A stretch of 25,821 bases of DNA from Thiotrichales bacterium (GCA_024762895.1 JANTGN010000009.1:1-25821), one strand, 5' to 3'. Positions 7,374 to 15,352 are shown, numbered from the stretch's first letter. A program made the numbers and translations. The notes: generated by a model not told the origin, from the letters alone.

Positions 7374-8075
7374 ATGGTGATCCCCCAACAGTTGCCCCTG
7401 AATATCCGTTTACGTGATGACACCTCCTTTGCGACCTGTTATCCCGGCGATAATGGGCTTGCCATTCAAAGTCTCCAGTCCCTCGCCAGGGGAGAAGGGG
7501 AACAACAGTTATTGCTCTGGGGTGGGGCGGGTATGGGTAAGACCCACCTGTTGCAGGCGGCCTGTCACCTGGCCGGGGAACAGGGGCAGCCGGCTCTGTA
7601 TCTCCCGCTGTTGGAGATACGCGATTATGGTGTCGGGATTCTTGAGGGGACAGAACAGCTTGGCCTGATCTGCCTGGATGATATCCATCTGGTGGCCGGG
7701 GATGCGGCCTGGGAGTTTGCCCTCTTCGACCTGATTAACCGACAACGACAAAGTGGTGGCAGGCTGGTGATGACTTCAAACGATAACCCACGTCAGCTGG
7801 CTATCGATCTTCCCGATCTTGTTTCCAGGTTGCTATGGGGCCCCGTGTTTCAGTTAAAGCCACTGGGTGACGCGGCCAAGATCAGGGCGCTACGGTTACG
7901 CGCAGAGCGGCGAGGGCTAGATCTGCCAGACGAAGTGGGACAATACCTGTTGCGGCAATATCCGCGTGATCTGGCCTATCTCATGGATATGCTGGAAGAA
8001 CTGGACCTGGCCAGCCTGACGGCTAAACGTCGACTCACCATTCCCTTTATACGATCTGTACTGAATCAGTCCTGA
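7374..8075 (+). CDS. hda: DnaA regulatory inactivator Hda
   Basis: Hda is a DnaA-like AAA+ ATPase that, bound to the DNA-loaded beta clamp, drives ATP hydrolysis by DnaA and so prevents re-initiation of replication. The 233 residues carry a clamp-binding motif near the N-terminus (QLPLNI, 6-11), Walker A GGAGMGKT (50-57), Walker B ICLDD (99-103), sensor 1 VMTSN (132-136), box VII SRLLWG (151-156) and a PRDL sensor-2 segment near residue 197. It lacks the DnaA DNA-binding domain, as expected. It lies 33 nt after the CDP-alcohol transferase, and its 3' end overlaps the convergent DUF2069 gene by 10 bp. Confidence 0.94.
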   Translation: MVIPQQLPLNIRLRDDTSFATCYPGDNGLAIQSLQSLARGEGEQQLLLWGGAGMGKTHLLQAACHLAGEQGQPALYLPLLEIRDYGVGILEGTEQLGLICLDDIHLVAGDAAWEFALFDLINRQRQSGGRLVMTSNDNPRQLAIDLPDLVSRLLWGPVFQLKPLGDAAKIRALRLRAERRGLDLPDEVGQYLLRQYPRDLAYLMDMLEELDLASLTAKRRLTIPFIRSVLNQS

Positions 8076-8443
8076 GACGTCTGCTCTTCCTCGGCCTTCA
8101 GCCTACGGCTTTCAAGGCGGGTATAGATCATGGACCCCATAAACATCAGGATGCTGAACAGGATCTCCAGACCGCCATATAGCTCACGGCCATCTATTGC
8201 GGCATTATCGACACCGATTATGAAATACAGCAGGGCCACAAAGGTGGCCCAGGCAAAGGTGTAGGGTTGCCCATGCAGCATGCCGCGCATGGGTAGAAGC
8301 AGCAGAGGCAGTTGTAACAACAACACCAGGGATCTAGGCAGCTCGGTCGGTGGAGAGATCCATACGTTCCAGGCCAGGATCAGGAAGATCAGACCAAACA
8401 GACCGATGAGGGCGGCAATATAGGACAGCTTTCTTAGATCCAC
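8066..8443 (-). CDS. DUF2069 family inner-membrane protein
   Basis: A small membrane protein of 125 residues with four hydrophobic segments, including the DUF2069 pattern of a central PLLLLPMRGMLHGQPYTFAW followed by LLYFIIGVDNA. Function is unknown. A longer in-frame start exists at 8503, but GTG at 8443 is better: GGAGG lies 6 nt upstream, the protein then opens directly with VDLRKLSY before the first membrane helix, and the GTG overlaps the wrbA stop by one base (TAGTG), implying translational coupling. It is last in the arsC-wrbA-DUF2069 operon. Confidence 0.85.
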   Translation of the reverse strand: MDLRKLSYIAALIGLFGLIFLILAWNVWISPPTELPRSLVLLLQLPLLLLPMRGMLHGQPYTFAWATFVALLYFIIGVDNAAIDGRELYGGLEILFSILMFMGSMIYTRLESRRLKAEEEQTSQD

Positions 8444-9042
8444 TAGTCCTCCTGCCCCAGGCGTTGTGCCAGGGCAGCGATGCGCCTGCCCAAGGCCTTG
8501 CATAGCTTGATCTCGTCATCGGTGAAGGGTTCCTCACCCTGGGTGCCCGCAAAATGGGTGGGGCCGTAAGGAGTCCCGCCGCTACGGGTCTGGGTGAGTG
8601 CGGCCTCAGAGTAGGGCAGGCCGCTGATCAGCATGCCGTGATGTAAGAGGGGCAACATCATGCTGAGCAGGGTCGATTCCTGGCCGCCATGGAGGGAGGC
8701 GCTAGAGGTAAACACACCCGCTGGTTTTCCTGCGAGTGCCCCTGCAAACCAGAGTTCGCTGGTCTGCTCCATAAAGAATTTCAGGGGGGCTGCCATGTTT
8801 CCAAATCGTGTCGGGCTGCCCAGGATGAGTCCCGAGCATTCACGCAACTCATCCAGGGTCACATAGGGGGCACCCTGATCGGGGACTGCATCACGAGTGG
8901 CCTCTGTTTCGGGTGAGACCGCGGGGACCGTACGTAGCATGGCCTCGAAATGACCGGTCTCTTCGATCCCTCTGGCAATACGTTCGGCCATACGTAGCGT
9001 GGCACCATGGCGGCTGTAAAAGAGTATGAGGATATAGGGCAT
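8443..9042 (-). CDS. wrbA: NAD(P)H:quinone oxidoreductase, WrbA family
   Basis: A flavodoxin-fold FMN enzyme that reduces quinones by two electrons and limits redox cycling. The 199 residues show the FMN phosphate loop SRHGATLRMA (10-19), the flavin-contact motif GSPTRFGNM, SSASLHGGQESTL where E. coli WrbA has its glycine-rich stretch, HHGM, and SGGTPYGPTHFAG near the C-terminus. Length and motif order match WrbA. The ATG lies 3 nt after the arsC stop, and the stop overlaps the DUF2069 start, so all three genes are one operon. A wrbA-arsC pair next to hda is, as I recall, also found in Pseudomonas. Confidence 0.93.
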   Translation of the reverse strand: MPYILILFYSRHGATLRMAERIARGIEETGHFEAMLRTVPAVSPETEATRDAVPDQGAPYVTLDELRECSGLILGSPTRFGNMAAPLKFFMEQTSELWFAGALAGKPAGVFTSSASLHGGQESTLLSMMLPLLHHGMLISGLPYSEAALTQTRSGGTPYGPTHFAGTQGEEPFTDDEIKLCKALGRRIAALAQRLGQED

Positions 9043-9045
9043 GAT

Positions 9046-9396
9046 CTAGAGGATCTCGAGTACGGATTCAGGTGGGCGACCAATGGCGGCACGATCCTGG
9101 TTAATGACGATAGGCCGTTCGATGAGTTTTGGATGATCGACCATGGCCTGGATTAAGGCCTTGCGGTCAAGCTCGGGGTTGTCCAGCCCCAGTTCCTTGT
9201 ATTCCGATTCTTTCCTGCGCATCAGCTCCCTGGGTTCCAGATCCAGCATATTGAGTACGGATTCGATTTCGTCAGCGCCAGGGGGTTCTTTCAGGTATTC
9301 CACGATCTGGGGTTCTATCCCCTGCTGTTTGAGTAGCTCCAGGGTTTGTCGGGATTTGCTGCAACGAGGGTTGTGATAGATGCGAATTGGCTTCAT
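9046..9396 (-). CDS. arsC: ArsC-family arsenate reductase (glutaredoxin type)
   Basis: A 116-residue thioredoxin-fold protein with the catalytic cysteine C12 in NPRCSKSR and the C-terminal arginine motifs RPIVI and IGRPPE that hold the oxyanion in ArsC. It would reduce arsenate with glutathione and glutaredoxin. No arsR, arsB or acr3 gene lies nearby. In E. coli the chromosomal paralogue YfgD is likewise beside hda, so this copy may be a housekeeping reductase rather than an arsenic-resistance gene. It is first in the arsC-wrbA-DUF2069 operon and divergent, by 51 bp, from the lipoprotein gene. Confidence 0.93.
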   Translation of the reverse strand: MKPIRIYHNPRCSKSRQTLELLKQQGIEPQIVEYLKEPPGADEIESVLNMLDLEPRELMRRKESEYKELGLDNPELDRKALIQAMVDHPKLIERPIVINQDRAAIGRPPESVLEIL

Positions 9397-9412
9397 AGTG
9401 GTTTTGCGTTTC

Positions 9413-9441
9413 TTGACGCTCCAGATAACGGGTGATAGTGT
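9413..9441 (+). promoter_or_regulatory. Candidate promoter of the small DUF4398-type lipoprotein
   Basis: TTGACG (9413-9418), 17 nt and TAGTGT (9436-9441): strong -35, weak -10. If used, transcription would begin near 9448, right at the first ATG of the lipoprotein frame. That argues for one of the internal ATG starts (9481, 9490 or 9496). Confidence 0.35.
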
Positions 9442-9447
9442 CCCGGC

Positions 9448-9786
9448 ATGTTTAACAGATGGAAATTCCTGCGTCCAGTGATGTCGTCTATGAATATGTT
9501 TACCAGCTTACGGATGAGCCTGACGGGGATCTTATTGGCCGTCATTATGTCCGCATGTGGAGGTTTGCCTGTACAGGAAATGAGTGATGCACGGCAGGCC
9601 CTGCAGGCGGCCGCTGAAGTCGGGGCTAAGGAAAAGGCCGATACTCTCTATGCCGAAGCCGATCAGCTTCTAGAGCAGGCGGAGACAGCATTGAATGGTG
9701 GTGAATACAAAAAGGCAAGAGAGCTCGCGGAGATGGCCAAGGAAAAGGCTATACTGGCGCGCAAACAGGCGGCTGATACTCAATAA
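9448..9786 (+). CDS. Small lipoprotein, DUF4398-like
   Basis: A short lipoprotein with a hydrophobic signal (MSLTGILLAVIMSAC) and lipidation cysteine C37 when counted from ATG 9448. The mature part is a helical hairpin rich in Ala, Glu and Lys (KADTLYAEADQLLEQAE, then ALNGGEYKKARELAEMAKEKA), the DUF4398 pattern. It is closely similar in style to the N-terminal region of the next protein, so the two look like tandem relatives. Function is unknown; an envelope structural role is plausible. The start is uncertain: ATGs at 9481, 9490 and 9496 give more normal signal lengths, and a possible promoter ends just before 9448. Confidence 0.78.
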   Translation: MFNRWKFLRPVMSSMNMFTSLRMSLTGILLAVIMSACGGLPVQEMSDARQALQAAAEVGAKEKADTLYAEADQLLEQAETALNGGEYKKARELAEMAKEKAILARKQAADTQ

Positions 9787-9827
9787 TCTCAGCTCCAAAT
9801 AACCCAACAAAATGAGACTTGGTTCCC

Positions 9828-9856
9828 TTGACACTAAGGGGTGTCCGGTGTACTTT
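9828..9856 (+). promoter_or_regulatory. Strong sigma-70 promoter of the LysM lipoprotein gene
   Basis: A perfect -35 TTGACA (9828-9833), an optimal 17-nt spacer and -10 TACTTT (9851-9856) make this the best promoter in the window. Transcription would start near 9863 with about 43 nt of leader and a CAGGAG ribosome site before ATG 9906. A small inverted repeat, GACAC-N6-GTGTC (9830-9845), overlaps the -35 and spacer and could be an operator. Confidence 0.72.
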
Positions 9857-9905
9857 TCAAATTACTTTAAGTAAAAATCATAAATTCACTCAGGAGTCTG
9901 TATTG

Positions 9906-10637
9906 ATGAACTTCCGTATCTTCCGACTGGCTGCCGTATTACTGGCCCTCGCTTTCGTTGTTGGTTGTGCCAGCACGCAGGAACCCGTAACTGATAGCAG
10001 CGAGCAGGAATCAGCTCTGGCTGCAATCAATGCTGCCAAGCAGTCAGCTGCAGAAGCCAAAGCACTGGGTTTTGACTGGACCACTACTGACGACCTGCTT
10101 AAGAAAGCCCAGGCCGCCTATAATGATGGTGATTACGCTGAAGCCGAGTCACTTGCCAATAAGGCTAAGGCACTGGCTGATGAGTCTATCGATCAGTACT
10201 ACCTGCAACAGGCCAAGTTTAAAATCGAAAAGATCAAGGGCATGGGTGGTCTGACCGATGAACAAAAGGCTATGCTGGCAGAGGCCGAAGACTACTACGC
10301 ACAGGCGAAGGGTCGCGAAGCCTATGATGCTATCACTGCTCTTGAGGCCAGTCTGGCTGCCGGTCGCATCATGTATACCGTCGAAACCGGTGACAACCTG
10401 TGGAATATCTCTGCCAAGGACACCATTTATGGTAACCCTTATCAGTGGCCCCTGATCTACAAGGCAAACGCCGACCAGATCAATGACCCTGATCTCATCT
10501 TCCCTGGCCAGGAGTTCGGTATCGACCAGAATCCTTCTGAGTCCGAGGTTTCAAAGGCAGTTTCTCATGCCAAGAACCGCGGTGCATGGGCAATCGGTGT
10601 TGTTGAAGACAGCGATGTAAATTACGTCTCTCAGTAA
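9906..10637 (+). CDS. LysM-domain lipoprotein with DUF4398-like region
   Basis: A 243-residue lipoprotein: signal peptide ending in VVGC with lipidation at C21, a helical DUF4398-like region (about 34-105, including TTDDLLKKAQAAYNDGDYAEAE), a second helical stretch (about 115-150) and a LysM domain (about 156-207: YTVETGDNLWNIS, YGNPYQWPLIYKAN, LIFPGQEF), which would bind peptidoglycan. It probably links the outer membrane to the cell wall. The frame extends upstream to 9819, but the promoter at 9828-9856, the CAGGAG site and the signal peptide fix the start at 9906. Its own promoter and strong terminator, and codon use favouring CTG, GGT and AAG, suggest a monocistronic, abundant envelope protein. 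Confidence 0.9.
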   Translation: MNFRIFRLAAVLLALAFVVGCASTQEPVTDSSEQESALAAINAAKQSAAEAKALGFDWTTTDDLLKKAQAAYNDGDYAEAESLANKAKALADESIDQYYLQQAKFKIEKIKGMGGLTDEQKAMLAEAEDYYAQAKGREAYDAITALEASLAAGRIMYTVETGDNLWNISAKDTIYGNPYQWPLIYKANADQINDPDLIFPGQEFGIDQNPSESEVSKAVSHAKNRGAWAIGVVEDSDVNYVSQ

Positions 10638-10670
10638 CATTACACCCAATGGCGTTTGCCAGCAGGTATC

Positions 10671-10705
10671 AAAGGGCCCCTTTTTAAGGGGCCCTTTTTA
10701 TTTTT
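10671..10705 (+). terminator. Strong intrinsic terminator after the LysM gene
   Basis: The 12-bp perfect stem AAAGGGCCCCTT / AAGGGGCCCTTT with a TTT loop (10671-10697) is followed by a T-rich tail to 10705. It starts 33 nt after the LysM stop. In the reverse direction only three T follow the stem, so it acts mainly on plus-strand transcripts. It sits only 12 nt before the acylphosphatase ATG. Confidence 0.93.
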
Positions 10706-10717
10706 AAAGCTTCTCTT

Positions 10718-10993
10718 ATGAAGGCAATTCACTGTTACATTACGGGTCGGGTTCAGGGCGTCTTTTTCAGGGAAAGCTCGGTCAGGAAAGGTCGTATGCT
10801 GGGGCTTAAAGGCTGGGTAAGGAATCTGCGTGATGGAAGGGTAGAATGCTATGCTCAGGGTGATGAGGCGGCCCTCGATAAGATGAAGGCCTGGCTAAAC
10901 GAGGGGCCACCCATGGCCGAGGTTGATCTGCTGGAGTGTGAAGATATCATCGAATTACAGGAAGGACTAAATGACTTCAGGGTGCTTAGATGA
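10718..10993 (+). CDS. acyP: Acylphosphatase
   Basis: A 91-residue alpha/beta sandwich enzyme that hydrolyses acyl phosphates such as carbamoyl and 1,3-bisphosphoglyceryl phosphate. The phosphate loop GRVQGVFFR (10-18) has the catalytic arginine at its end, and the catalytic asparagine is in GWVRNLRDGRVE (32-43). Length is normal. No good ribosome site precedes the ATG, which stands just after the terminator tail, and no separate promoter is evident. Its stop overlaps the ATG of the secretion ATPase gene (ATGA), so the two are coupled. Confidence 0.93.
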   Translation: MKAIHCYITGRVQGVFFRESSVRKGRMLGLKGWVRNLRDGRVECYAQGDEAALDKMKAWLNEGPPMAEVDLLECEDIIELQEGLNDFRVLR

Positions 10994-12786
10994 GTCATAG
11001 TGCGTTGGAGATGGCCGCCATAAATGAAAAGGTCGTGACACTTGAGGATGTCCTGGATGATCTTGTGGAGGAGGGTATCGTAGGCTCGGACTCGGCGCGC
11101 ATGCTCAAATCCGTCGTTGCCCCCGATGACCGTGCCCGGCGTCACCCCCTGCAGATTATTGCCGATCGGGGCTGGGAAGACGGTCGCTATCCCGGTCAAA
11201 AGATGACCCTGGAGGGGTTGACCAGCTGGTTTGCAGATAAGGCCGGATTACCCGTCTATCGCATTGATCCACTGAAGATCGACGTGGCCTCGGTAACCGC
11301 GGTCATGAGTTATGCCTATGCCGCTCGCTTCGGGGTTCTCGCGCTCGAGGTGCATGAGCATGAGGTGGTCATCGGCACGGCACAGCCCTGGGTGACGGAA
11401 TGGCGGCGTGAACTGGAAAGGCTCCTGACCAAGGAGATCAGGCTCGTCATCGTTAATCCCGATGATATCAACCGCTATTCCCTGGAGTTTTACTCCCTGT
11501 CCAGTTCGGTCTCCGGGGCTGAAGAAAATCATGGTGCCCAGACGGTCAGTGGGGTCCAGAATCTGGAACAGATGATGGAGCTGAGCCGCAGTGGTCAGCT
11601 CGATGCCAATGACCAGCATGTAGTAAATATCGTCGACTGGTTACTGCAGTATGCCTATGACCAGCGGGCCAGCGATATACACCTGGAACCTCGACGTAAG
11701 CAGGGCAATGTGCGTTTTCGTATCGATGGGGTGATGCATACGGTGTATCAGATCCCCACTTCAGTCATGGCAGCCGTAACCAGCCGAATCAAGATACTGG
11801 GCCGTATGGATGTGGCGGAAAAACGCAAACCCCAGGATGGACGTTTAAAGACCAAGACACCCGAAGGCAAGGAAGTGGAGCTAAGACTCTCCACGATGCC
11901 GACGGCCTTTGGTGAAAAACTGGTCATGCGTATCTTTGATCCTGAGGTACTGGTCAAAGATTACAGTGCCCTTGGCTTTGGTGAGAAGACAAGGCAGTAC
12001 TGGCAGGACATGATCCATCAGCCGAATGGAATCATCCTGGTGACCGGTCCCACGGGTTCGGGCAAGACCACGACGCTGTATACCACACTCAATGAACTGG
12101 CCCGGCCTGAGGTCAATGTCTGTACGGTGGAGGATCCCATCGAGCTGGTGGAACCCAAACTCAACCAGATGCAGGTTCAGCATAATATTGGGCTCGATTT
12201 TTCCTCGGGTATACGCACCCTGATGAGACAGGATCCGGATATCATCATGATCGGTGAGATACGCGATCTGGAAACGGCGGAGATGGCGATCCAGGCGGCA
12301 CTGACCGGACATCTGGTGTTTTCCACCCTGCATACCAATGACGCGGCCTCGGCCATTACCCGCCTGCTCGAGATCGGGGTGGCCCCCTATCTACTCAAGG
12401 CCACCCTGCTCGGTGTACTGGCCCAGCGCCTGGTGCGGACCCTGTGCCCGCATTGTAAGGCGCCTACCGAGGTCGATAATGATCTCTGGCAGTCTTTAAT
12501 CTATCCCTGGAAGGTCAGGCCACCGGAATCAATCTACAAGCCAGTGGGTTGCCTGGAGTGTCGTCAGACGGGTTTTCGTGGTCGCCTTGGGGTCTACGAG
12601 TTACTGCCCATGACGGATGAGTTCAAGCAGATGATTGGACCCGATACGGACCTGATCGAGTTACGACGCAAGGCCATCAAGGAGGGTATGCACTCCATGC
12701 GGCTGGACGGTGCCCAGAAGATTGCCCATGGACTGACCACCATCGATGAAGTCCTTAAGGTGGCGCCCGAATCCGTAGAGCTCTAA
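10990..12786 (+). CDS. GspE/PilB-type secretion or pilus assembly ATPase (orphan)
   Basis: A 598-residue hexameric ATPase of the type II secretion / type IV pilus superfamily. After an N-terminal adaptor region (about 15-175) come Walker A GPTGSGKTTT (K359), the Asp box TVEDPIE (379-385), Walker B IIMIGEIRD (418-426), the His box HLVFSTLHTND (441-451) and the zinc tetracysteine C486-x2-C489 / C521-x2-C524 typical of GspE and PilB. All motor residues look intact. No gspD, F, G or pil genes adjoin it; its only partner is acylphosphatase, whose stop it overlaps. It may power a pilus or secretion system encoded elsewhere. GspE versus PilB cannot be settled from this locus. Confidence 0.9.
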   Translation: MSHSALEMAAINEKVVTLEDVLDDLVEEGIVGSDSARMLKSVVAPDDRARRHPLQIIADRGWEDGRYPGQKMTLEGLTSWFADKAGLPVYRIDPLKIDVASVTAVMSYAYAARFGVLALEVHEHEVVIGTAQPWVTEWRRELERLLTKEIRLVIVNPDDINRYSLEFYSLSSSVSGAEENHGAQTVSGVQNLEQMMELSRSGQLDANDQHVVNIVDWLLQYAYDQRASDIHLEPRRKQGNVRFRIDGVMHTVYQIPTSVMAAVTSRIKILGRMDVAEKRKPQDGRLKTKTPEGKEVELRLSTMPTAFGEKLVMRIFDPEVLVKDYSALGFGEKTRQYWQDMIHQPNGIILVTGPTGSGKTTTLYTTLNELARPEVNVCTVEDPIELVEPKLNQMQVQHNIGLDFSSGIRTLMRQDPDIIMIGEIRDLETAEMAIQAALTGHLVFSTLHTNDAASAITRLLEIGVAPYLLKATLLGVLAQRLVRTLCPHCKAPTEVDNDLWQSLIYPWKVRPPESIYKPVGCLECRQTGFRGRLGVYELLPMTDEFKQMIGPDTDLIELRRKAIKEGMHSMRLDGAQKIAHGLTTIDEVLKVAPESVEL

Positions 12787-12829
12787 TCAGTCGTCGATAG
12801 GTTTAGCGTTGTGTAAGGATGGCTGCATA

Positions 12830-12859
12830 TTGTAGCTGCGCCCCCTGGGCTGGTATCCT
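12830..12859 (+). promoter_or_regulatory. Candidate extended -10 promoter of the leuS operon
   Basis: TTGTAG (12830-12835), an 18-nt spacer and TATCCT (12854-12859) preceded by TGG, an extended -10. Transcription would start near 12866, about 30 nt before the leuS ATG. This is the only non-coding stretch (109 bp) before ten packed genes, so a promoter is expected here. Confidence 0.4.
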
Positions 12860-12895
12860 TGCCCCCTTTATTCATAGCCCTTCAGCACGGATTTC

Positions 12896-15352
12896 ATGCA
12901 AGAACAATACGACCCCCAAGCCATCGAACAGCAGGCCCAGACGTACTGGGATGACCATCAGACCTTCAGGGCCGTGGAACAGGCTGATAAAGAGGCCTTT
13001 TACTGTCTATCGATGTTTCCCTATCCCAGTGGGCGCCTGCATATGGGGCATGTCCGCAATTACACCATTGGAGATGTGATTACCCGTTATCAGCGTATGC
13101 AGGGTAAAAATGTCCTGCAGCCCATGGGCTGGGATGCCTTTGGCCTGCCGGCTGAAAATGCGGCGATTAAAAATCAGGTGCCCCCGGCCAAGTGGACCTA
13201 CGAAAACATCGATTATATGCGTGGTCAGCTCAGGCGCCTGGGCTTTGGGTACGACTGGGATCGGGAAATTGCGACCTGTCGGCCGGAATACTATCGCTGG
13301 GAACAATGGTTCTTTACCAAGTTGTTTGAGAAGGGCCTGGTTTACAACAAGACCGCCATGGTGAACTGGGACCCGGTTGATCAGACGGTACTGGCCAACG
13401 AGCAGGTAATCGATGGTCGAGGCTGGCGTTCGGGCGCCCTGGTTGAACGGCGCGAGATACCCCAGTGGTTCCTGAAGATTACCGATTATGCTGAGGAATT
13501 GCTCTCCGACCTGGATAAGCTGGAGGACTGGCCTGAACAGGTGCGCACTATGCAGCGCAACTGGATCGGGCGTTCCGAGGGTGTGGAAATGGAGTTTGGC
13601 ATTGAGGATAGCGATGAGCGGTTAACGGTCTATACCACACGTCCCGATACCCTTATGGGCGTGACCTATGTGGGTGTGGCCGCCGAGCATCCCCTGGCTG
13701 CCAGGGCCGCAGAGGAGAATCCTGCCCTGTTGGCCTTTATCGAAGAATGCCGTAATACCAAGGTGGCCGAGGCGGATATGGCCACCTTGGAAAAGAAAGG
13801 AATGCCCACTGGTGTCATGGCCGTACATCCGGTTACTGGTCGCAAGGTGCCTGTCTGGGTGGCTAATTTTGTCCTCATGGAATATGGTTCCGGAGCCGTC
13901 ATGGCCGTTCCTGCTCATGATCAACGCGACTGGGAGTTTGCCCGTAGTAATGGATTACCAATCGAGCAGGTGATCCAGCCAGCGGATGATGCCCTCGAAG
14001 CAGACCTGGAACAGGCCGCCTTTACCGACAAAGGGGTATTGATCAATTCCGGTGAGTTTTCAGGCCTGAGCTCGGTCGAGGCCTTTGGTGCCATAGCCGA
14101 CTGGTTGGGCAATGCGGGTAGGGGACGTCGCCAGGTCAACTTCCGCTTGCGCGACTGGGGTGTCTCACGCCAGCGTTACTGGGGTTGCCCGATTCCGATC
14201 ATCAATTGTCCCGATTGTGGCCCGGTTCCAGTGCCCGAGGATCAGTTGCCGGTCGTACTCCCTGAGGATGTCGACTTTGATGGTGTGGGTTCCCCCATCA
14301 AGAAGATGCCTGAGTTCTATGAGACCACGTGTCCGAAATGTGGCGGCAAGGCCGAACATGAGACGGACACCTTTGATACCTTCTTTGAGTCGTCCTGGTA
14401 TTTTGCCCGCTTTACCTGCCGCGATAATGACCAGGCCATGCTGGATGAACGTGCCGACCACTGGTTACCCGTCGACCAGTATATTGGGGGCATTGAACAC
14501 GCAATACTCCATCTGCTGTATGCCCGTTTCTTTACCAAGTTAATGCGGGACATGGGCCTGGTGAAGGCCGATGAGCCCTTTGGTCGCCTCCTGACCCAGG
14601 GTATGGTGCTTAAGGATGGTGTCAAGATGTCCAAGTCCAAGGGTAATACCGTCGACCCCCAGGAACTGATACAGCAATATGGTGCCGATACCGTCCGCCT
14701 GTTTACCATGTTTGCAGCCCCACCCGAGCAGTCCCTGGAATGGTCTGATTCCGGTGTGGAGGGGGCGCATCGGTTTCTCAAGCGCCTCTGGTCCATGGTC
14801 TATCAGCATCGCGAGGGCGGGGCCATAGCAGAGCTCTCCCCCTCGAGCCTGAACGATACCCAGAAGGATCTGCGTAGAAAACTGCATCAGACCCTGCAAA
14901 AGGTCGGTGATGATGTAGGTAGACGACAGACCTTCAACACGGCGATCGCCGCCAATATGGAATTACTCAACGACCTGGGTAAGTTTGATGATGCCTCCGA
15001 ACAGGGGCAAGCCCTGGTTCAGGAGGCTCTCGAGGCCATTGTTCTGATGTTGTCACCGATTGTGCCGCACATTGCCCATAGCCTTTGGCATGCCCTGGGA
15101 CATACCGATGCCGTGATTGATCAGATCTGGCCAGAGTGTGATGAAGCAGCCCTGGAGCAGGACAGTATCGAACTGGTGATACAGGTGAATGGCAAATTGC
15201 GGGGGCACATCAGGGTGGCAGCTGATGCCAGTCGCGAGAGCATCGAGGAGCTGGCCATTGGCAACGAGAACGTCCAAAGATTCGTCGAAGATAAAACCAT
15301 CAGAAAAATCATCGTGGTTCCGGGGAAGCTGATCAATGTCGTTGCCAATTAA
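12896..15352 (+). CDS. leuS: Leucyl-tRNA synthetase
   Basis: A class I aminoacyl-tRNA synthetase that charges tRNA-Leu. Over 818 residues: HIGH motif HMGH (49-52, in FPYPSGRLHMGHVRNYTIGD), the CP1 editing domain (about 220-410, with the conserved aspartate D342 in VPAHDQRDWEFA that positions mischarged amino acids for hydrolysis), a Cys-rich zinc-type insertion (INCPDCGP and TTCPKCGG), the KMSKS loop (577-581, in GVKMSKSKGNTVDP) and the C-terminal anticodon and tRNA-binding domains. It is complete and normal. It is first gene of the long plus-strand cluster, and its last 17 nt overlap lptE. Confidence 0.98.
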   Translation: MQEQYDPQAIEQQAQTYWDDHQTFRAVEQADKEAFYCLSMFPYPSGRLHMGHVRNYTIGDVITRYQRMQGKNVLQPMGWDAFGLPAENAAIKNQVPPAKWTYENIDYMRGQLRRLGFGYDWDREIATCRPEYYRWEQWFFTKLFEKGLVYNKTAMVNWDPVDQTVLANEQVIDGRGWRSGALVERREIPQWFLKITDYAEELLSDLDKLEDWPEQVRTMQRNWIGRSEGVEMEFGIEDSDERLTVYTTRPDTLMGVTYVGVAAEHPLAARAAEENPALLAFIEECRNTKVAEADMATLEKKGMPTGVMAVHPVTGRKVPVWVANFVLMEYGSGAVMAVPAHDQRDWEFARSNGLPIEQVIQPADDALEADLEQAAFTDKGVLINSGEFSGLSSVEAFGAIADWLGNAGRGRRQVNFRLRDWGVSRQRYWGCPIPIINCPDCGPVPVPEDQLPVVLPEDVDFDGVGSPIKKMPEFYETTCPKCGGKAEHETDTFDTFFESSWYFARFTCRDNDQAMLDERADHWLPVDQYIGGIEHAILHLLYARFFTKLMRDMGLVKADEPFGRLLTQGMVLKDGVKMSKSKGNTVDPQELIQQYGADTVRLFTMFAAPPEQSLEWSDSGVEGAHRFLKRLWSMVYQHREGGAIAELSPSSLNDTQKDLRRKLHQTLQKVGDDVGRRQTFNTAIAANMELLNDLGKFDDASEQGQALVQEALEAIVLMLSPIVPHIAHSLWHALGHTDAVIDQIWPECDEAALEQDSIELVIQVNGKLRGHIRVAADASRESIEELAIGNENVQRFVEDKTIRKIIVVPGKLINVVAN

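Noticed and set aside
8444..8503. Longer start of the DUF2069 protein
   Set aside because: The extra residues are the wrbA C-terminus read in another frame; GTG 8443 has GGAGG at the right spacing.
9819..9905. N-terminal extension of the LysM lipoprotein frame
   Set aside because: It covers the promoter TTGACA/TACTTT; the CAGGAG site and signal peptide place the start at 9906.
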